Assembly: GCA_964547525.1 (NCBI GenBank)
Contig: CAZJOD010000001.1
Location: forward strand, 17,452 to 81,451
From: CAZJOD01 sp964547525
GTDB taxonomy: Bacteria; Bacillota; Clostridia; JAAYHZ01
Direction of reading: 5' to 3'
Length of the DNA stretch: 64,000 nt
The notes beneath the pieces are model-generated. The model was not told where the DNA came from and ran no database searches. It saw only the letters and a list, made by a program, of their open reading frames with translations. This document shows positions 62,971-64,000 of this stretch, in pieces. Each line of letters opens with the position of its first letter. The stretch's first letter is position 1. Made by a program: the position numbers and the translations under genes.

Positions 62971-64000
62971 ATGGCGAGATTCGGTATTATTGGGGGAGGC
63001 GTTTATGGTACTCAAGTATTAAAAGCTTATATGTCGGCGCATAGAAATAAAGAGATTGAGCTGGTGGCGATTGCCGATATTAACGAGGAGATATTAAAAA
63101 AGCATTGTGATAAGTATAATATAAGGGGATATACAGACTATATAACAATGATTCAAAAAGAGAATTTAGATGCCGTGGCAGTGGTCACACCTGATTATCT
63201 TCATGAAGAAATCGCTGTCAAAGCAGCTTCTTTCGGTTTGCACCTTCTAGTGCAAAAACCATTGGATGTGACAACTTCGGGGGCTCTGCGCATAATAAAA
63301 GCCGCAGAGGAGAATAATGTGCTGTTATATGTCGATTTCCATAAACGTTTTGATCCGGCTCATATCCAAATAAAAAAAGATCTTCAAAAAGGCAAATTGG
63401 GAAAAATAGAATACGGATACGCTTGGATGGAAGATAAAATCACGGTACCCTCGGTTTGGTTTAAAAAATGGGCTTGTCATAGTTCACCGGCATGGTTTTT
63501 AGGTATACATTTTTATGACCTGCTTTATTGGTTGTTGAACTCAAAACCAAAGAGAGTTTATGCAACTGCAGTTAAAAATAAGCTCTCAAGTATGGGTATC
63601 GATACATATGATTCCGTACAAGCAAAAGTGGAGTTTGAAAACGAAACCCATTTTACTTTTGATACATCATGGATTTTACCTGAAAACTTCCCTTCAATTG
63701 TTAACCAAGGATTAAGGTTAGTCGGAACAAAAGGAATCGCCGAAGCAGACAGCCAGGATCGAGGTGTTTTTATCGCGTCTGAAGAAGATAACTACCCGTA
63801 TTTACCAAACCCGTTCGGATTTTTTGAAGATAACGATGTACATGCCGAAGCCATTTGCCGGGGATATACTATAGAATCAATGCTCTATTTTACAAAACTG
63901 GTCAACATGTTAAAAGACGGTTCTACACTCAAGGATCTTAAAAATTTATATCCCTCAGGTGGAGAAGCTCTTGTATCAACCGCCTTATATGAAGCTGTCA
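62971..64000 (+). CDS. Gfo/Idh/MocA-family oxidoreductase, partial at window edge
   Basis: An open frame of 343 codons runs off the right edge. It has FGIIGGGVYGTQVLKAY (Rossmann loop), VVTPDYLHEEIAVKAA, VQKPLDVTTSGA (catalytic Lys in the EKP position, with Q) and WFLGIHFYDLLYWLLN (catalytic His). GAGGTG lies seven bases before the ATG. It is the fifth protein of this family in the window. Since family members are about 330-400 residues, only a small part is missing. Confidence 0.9.
   Translation, partial: MARFGIIGGGVYGTQVLKAYMSAHRNKEIELVAIADINEEILKKHCDKYNIRGYTDYITMIQKENLDAVAVVTPDYLHEEIAVKAASFGLHLLVQKPLDVTTSGALRIIKAAEENNVLLYVDFHKRFDPAHIQIKKDLQKGKLGKIEYGYAWMEDKITVPSVWFKKWACHSSPAWFLGIHFYDLLYWLLNSKPKRVYATAVKNKLSSMGIDTYDSVQAKVEFENETHFTFDTSWILPENFPSIVNQGLRLVGTKGIAEADSQDRGVFIASEEDNYPYLPNPFGFFEDNDVHAEAICRGYTIESMLYFTKLVNMLKDGSTLKDLKNLYPSGGEALVSTALYEAV

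Overview
This 64 kb window is AT-rich DNA that reads as a low-GC, anaerobic, endospore-forming Firmicute of the Clostridia type, most likely a metagenome contig because one gene is broken by a run of ten N. The evidence is strong Shine-Dalgarno sites (AGGAGG/GGAGGT), consensus sigma-A promoters, a LysM-GH18 spore-cortex type protein with a sigma-K-like promoter, a VanW-type lipoprotein, a glycyl radical enzyme and a PerR-rubredoxin-rubrerythrin oxygen-defence operon. No tRNA, rRNA, CRISPR array, intact transposase or prophage was seen.

Layout. 1-1.7 kb: an ECF sigma factor and its membrane anti-sigma-like partner (cut by the window edge). 1.9-14 kb: accessory carbon metabolism (URO-D-type protein, heparinase II/III-like lyase, three amidohydrolases, and an aminotransferase-oxidoreductase-DeoR operon) with an orphan TIR-domain protein in the middle. 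14.3-19 kb: a 1217-residue DUF4062-NTPase-TPR protein apparently co-transcribed with an SLH-BsuPI surface protein. 19.5-20.6 kb: a TetR repressor and a Cys-rich target, each with the same operator. 20.8-29.3 kb: spore LysM-GH18 protein, second URO-D protein, GH109-like protein, threonine aldolase, acyltransferase and a Gfo/Idh/MocA oxidoreductase. 29.5-34.7 kb: a DesK/NarL-type two-component system divergent from a three-gene ABC-2 exporter, arranged like the linearmycin-resistance Lnr systems. 34.7-43.5 kb: GH106-like hydrolase, anchored unknown protein, acyl-CoA synthetase with XRE-cupin regulator, sugar isomerase, and D-Ala-D-Ala ligase. 43.7-53.5 kb: AraC regulator, VanW lipoprotein, glycyl radical enzyme, MFS carrier, beta-propeller lipoprotein and a ceramidase-like enzyme. 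53.9-58.7 kb: PerR operon and a toroid/BNR-propeller protein. 58.9-64 kb: DUF1848 protein, amidohydrolase and two more Gfo/Idh/MocA proteins.

How the genes fit together. The window carries many enzymes for unusual sugars or uronates (five Gfo/Idh/MocA proteins, four or more amidohydrolases, GH106-like, GH109-like and heparinase-like proteins, a sugar isomerase) but no sugar ABC or PTS transporter, and most are single genes with their own promoter and terminator.

The most distinctive structure is a family of short dispersed non-coding elements (at least nine copies plus fragments, about 37-210 bp) with terminal inverted repeats close to TATATGATTYYACTGCAA. They look like miniature inverted-repeat elements (MITEs). 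All lie between genes, but two copies have become the last codons and stop codon of neighbouring genes. Other points of interest are the putative antiviral STAND and TIR proteins, a glycyl radical enzyme whose active-site cysteine is followed by N-Q instead of the usual x-E, and four PerR-like boxes split by a MITE copy.
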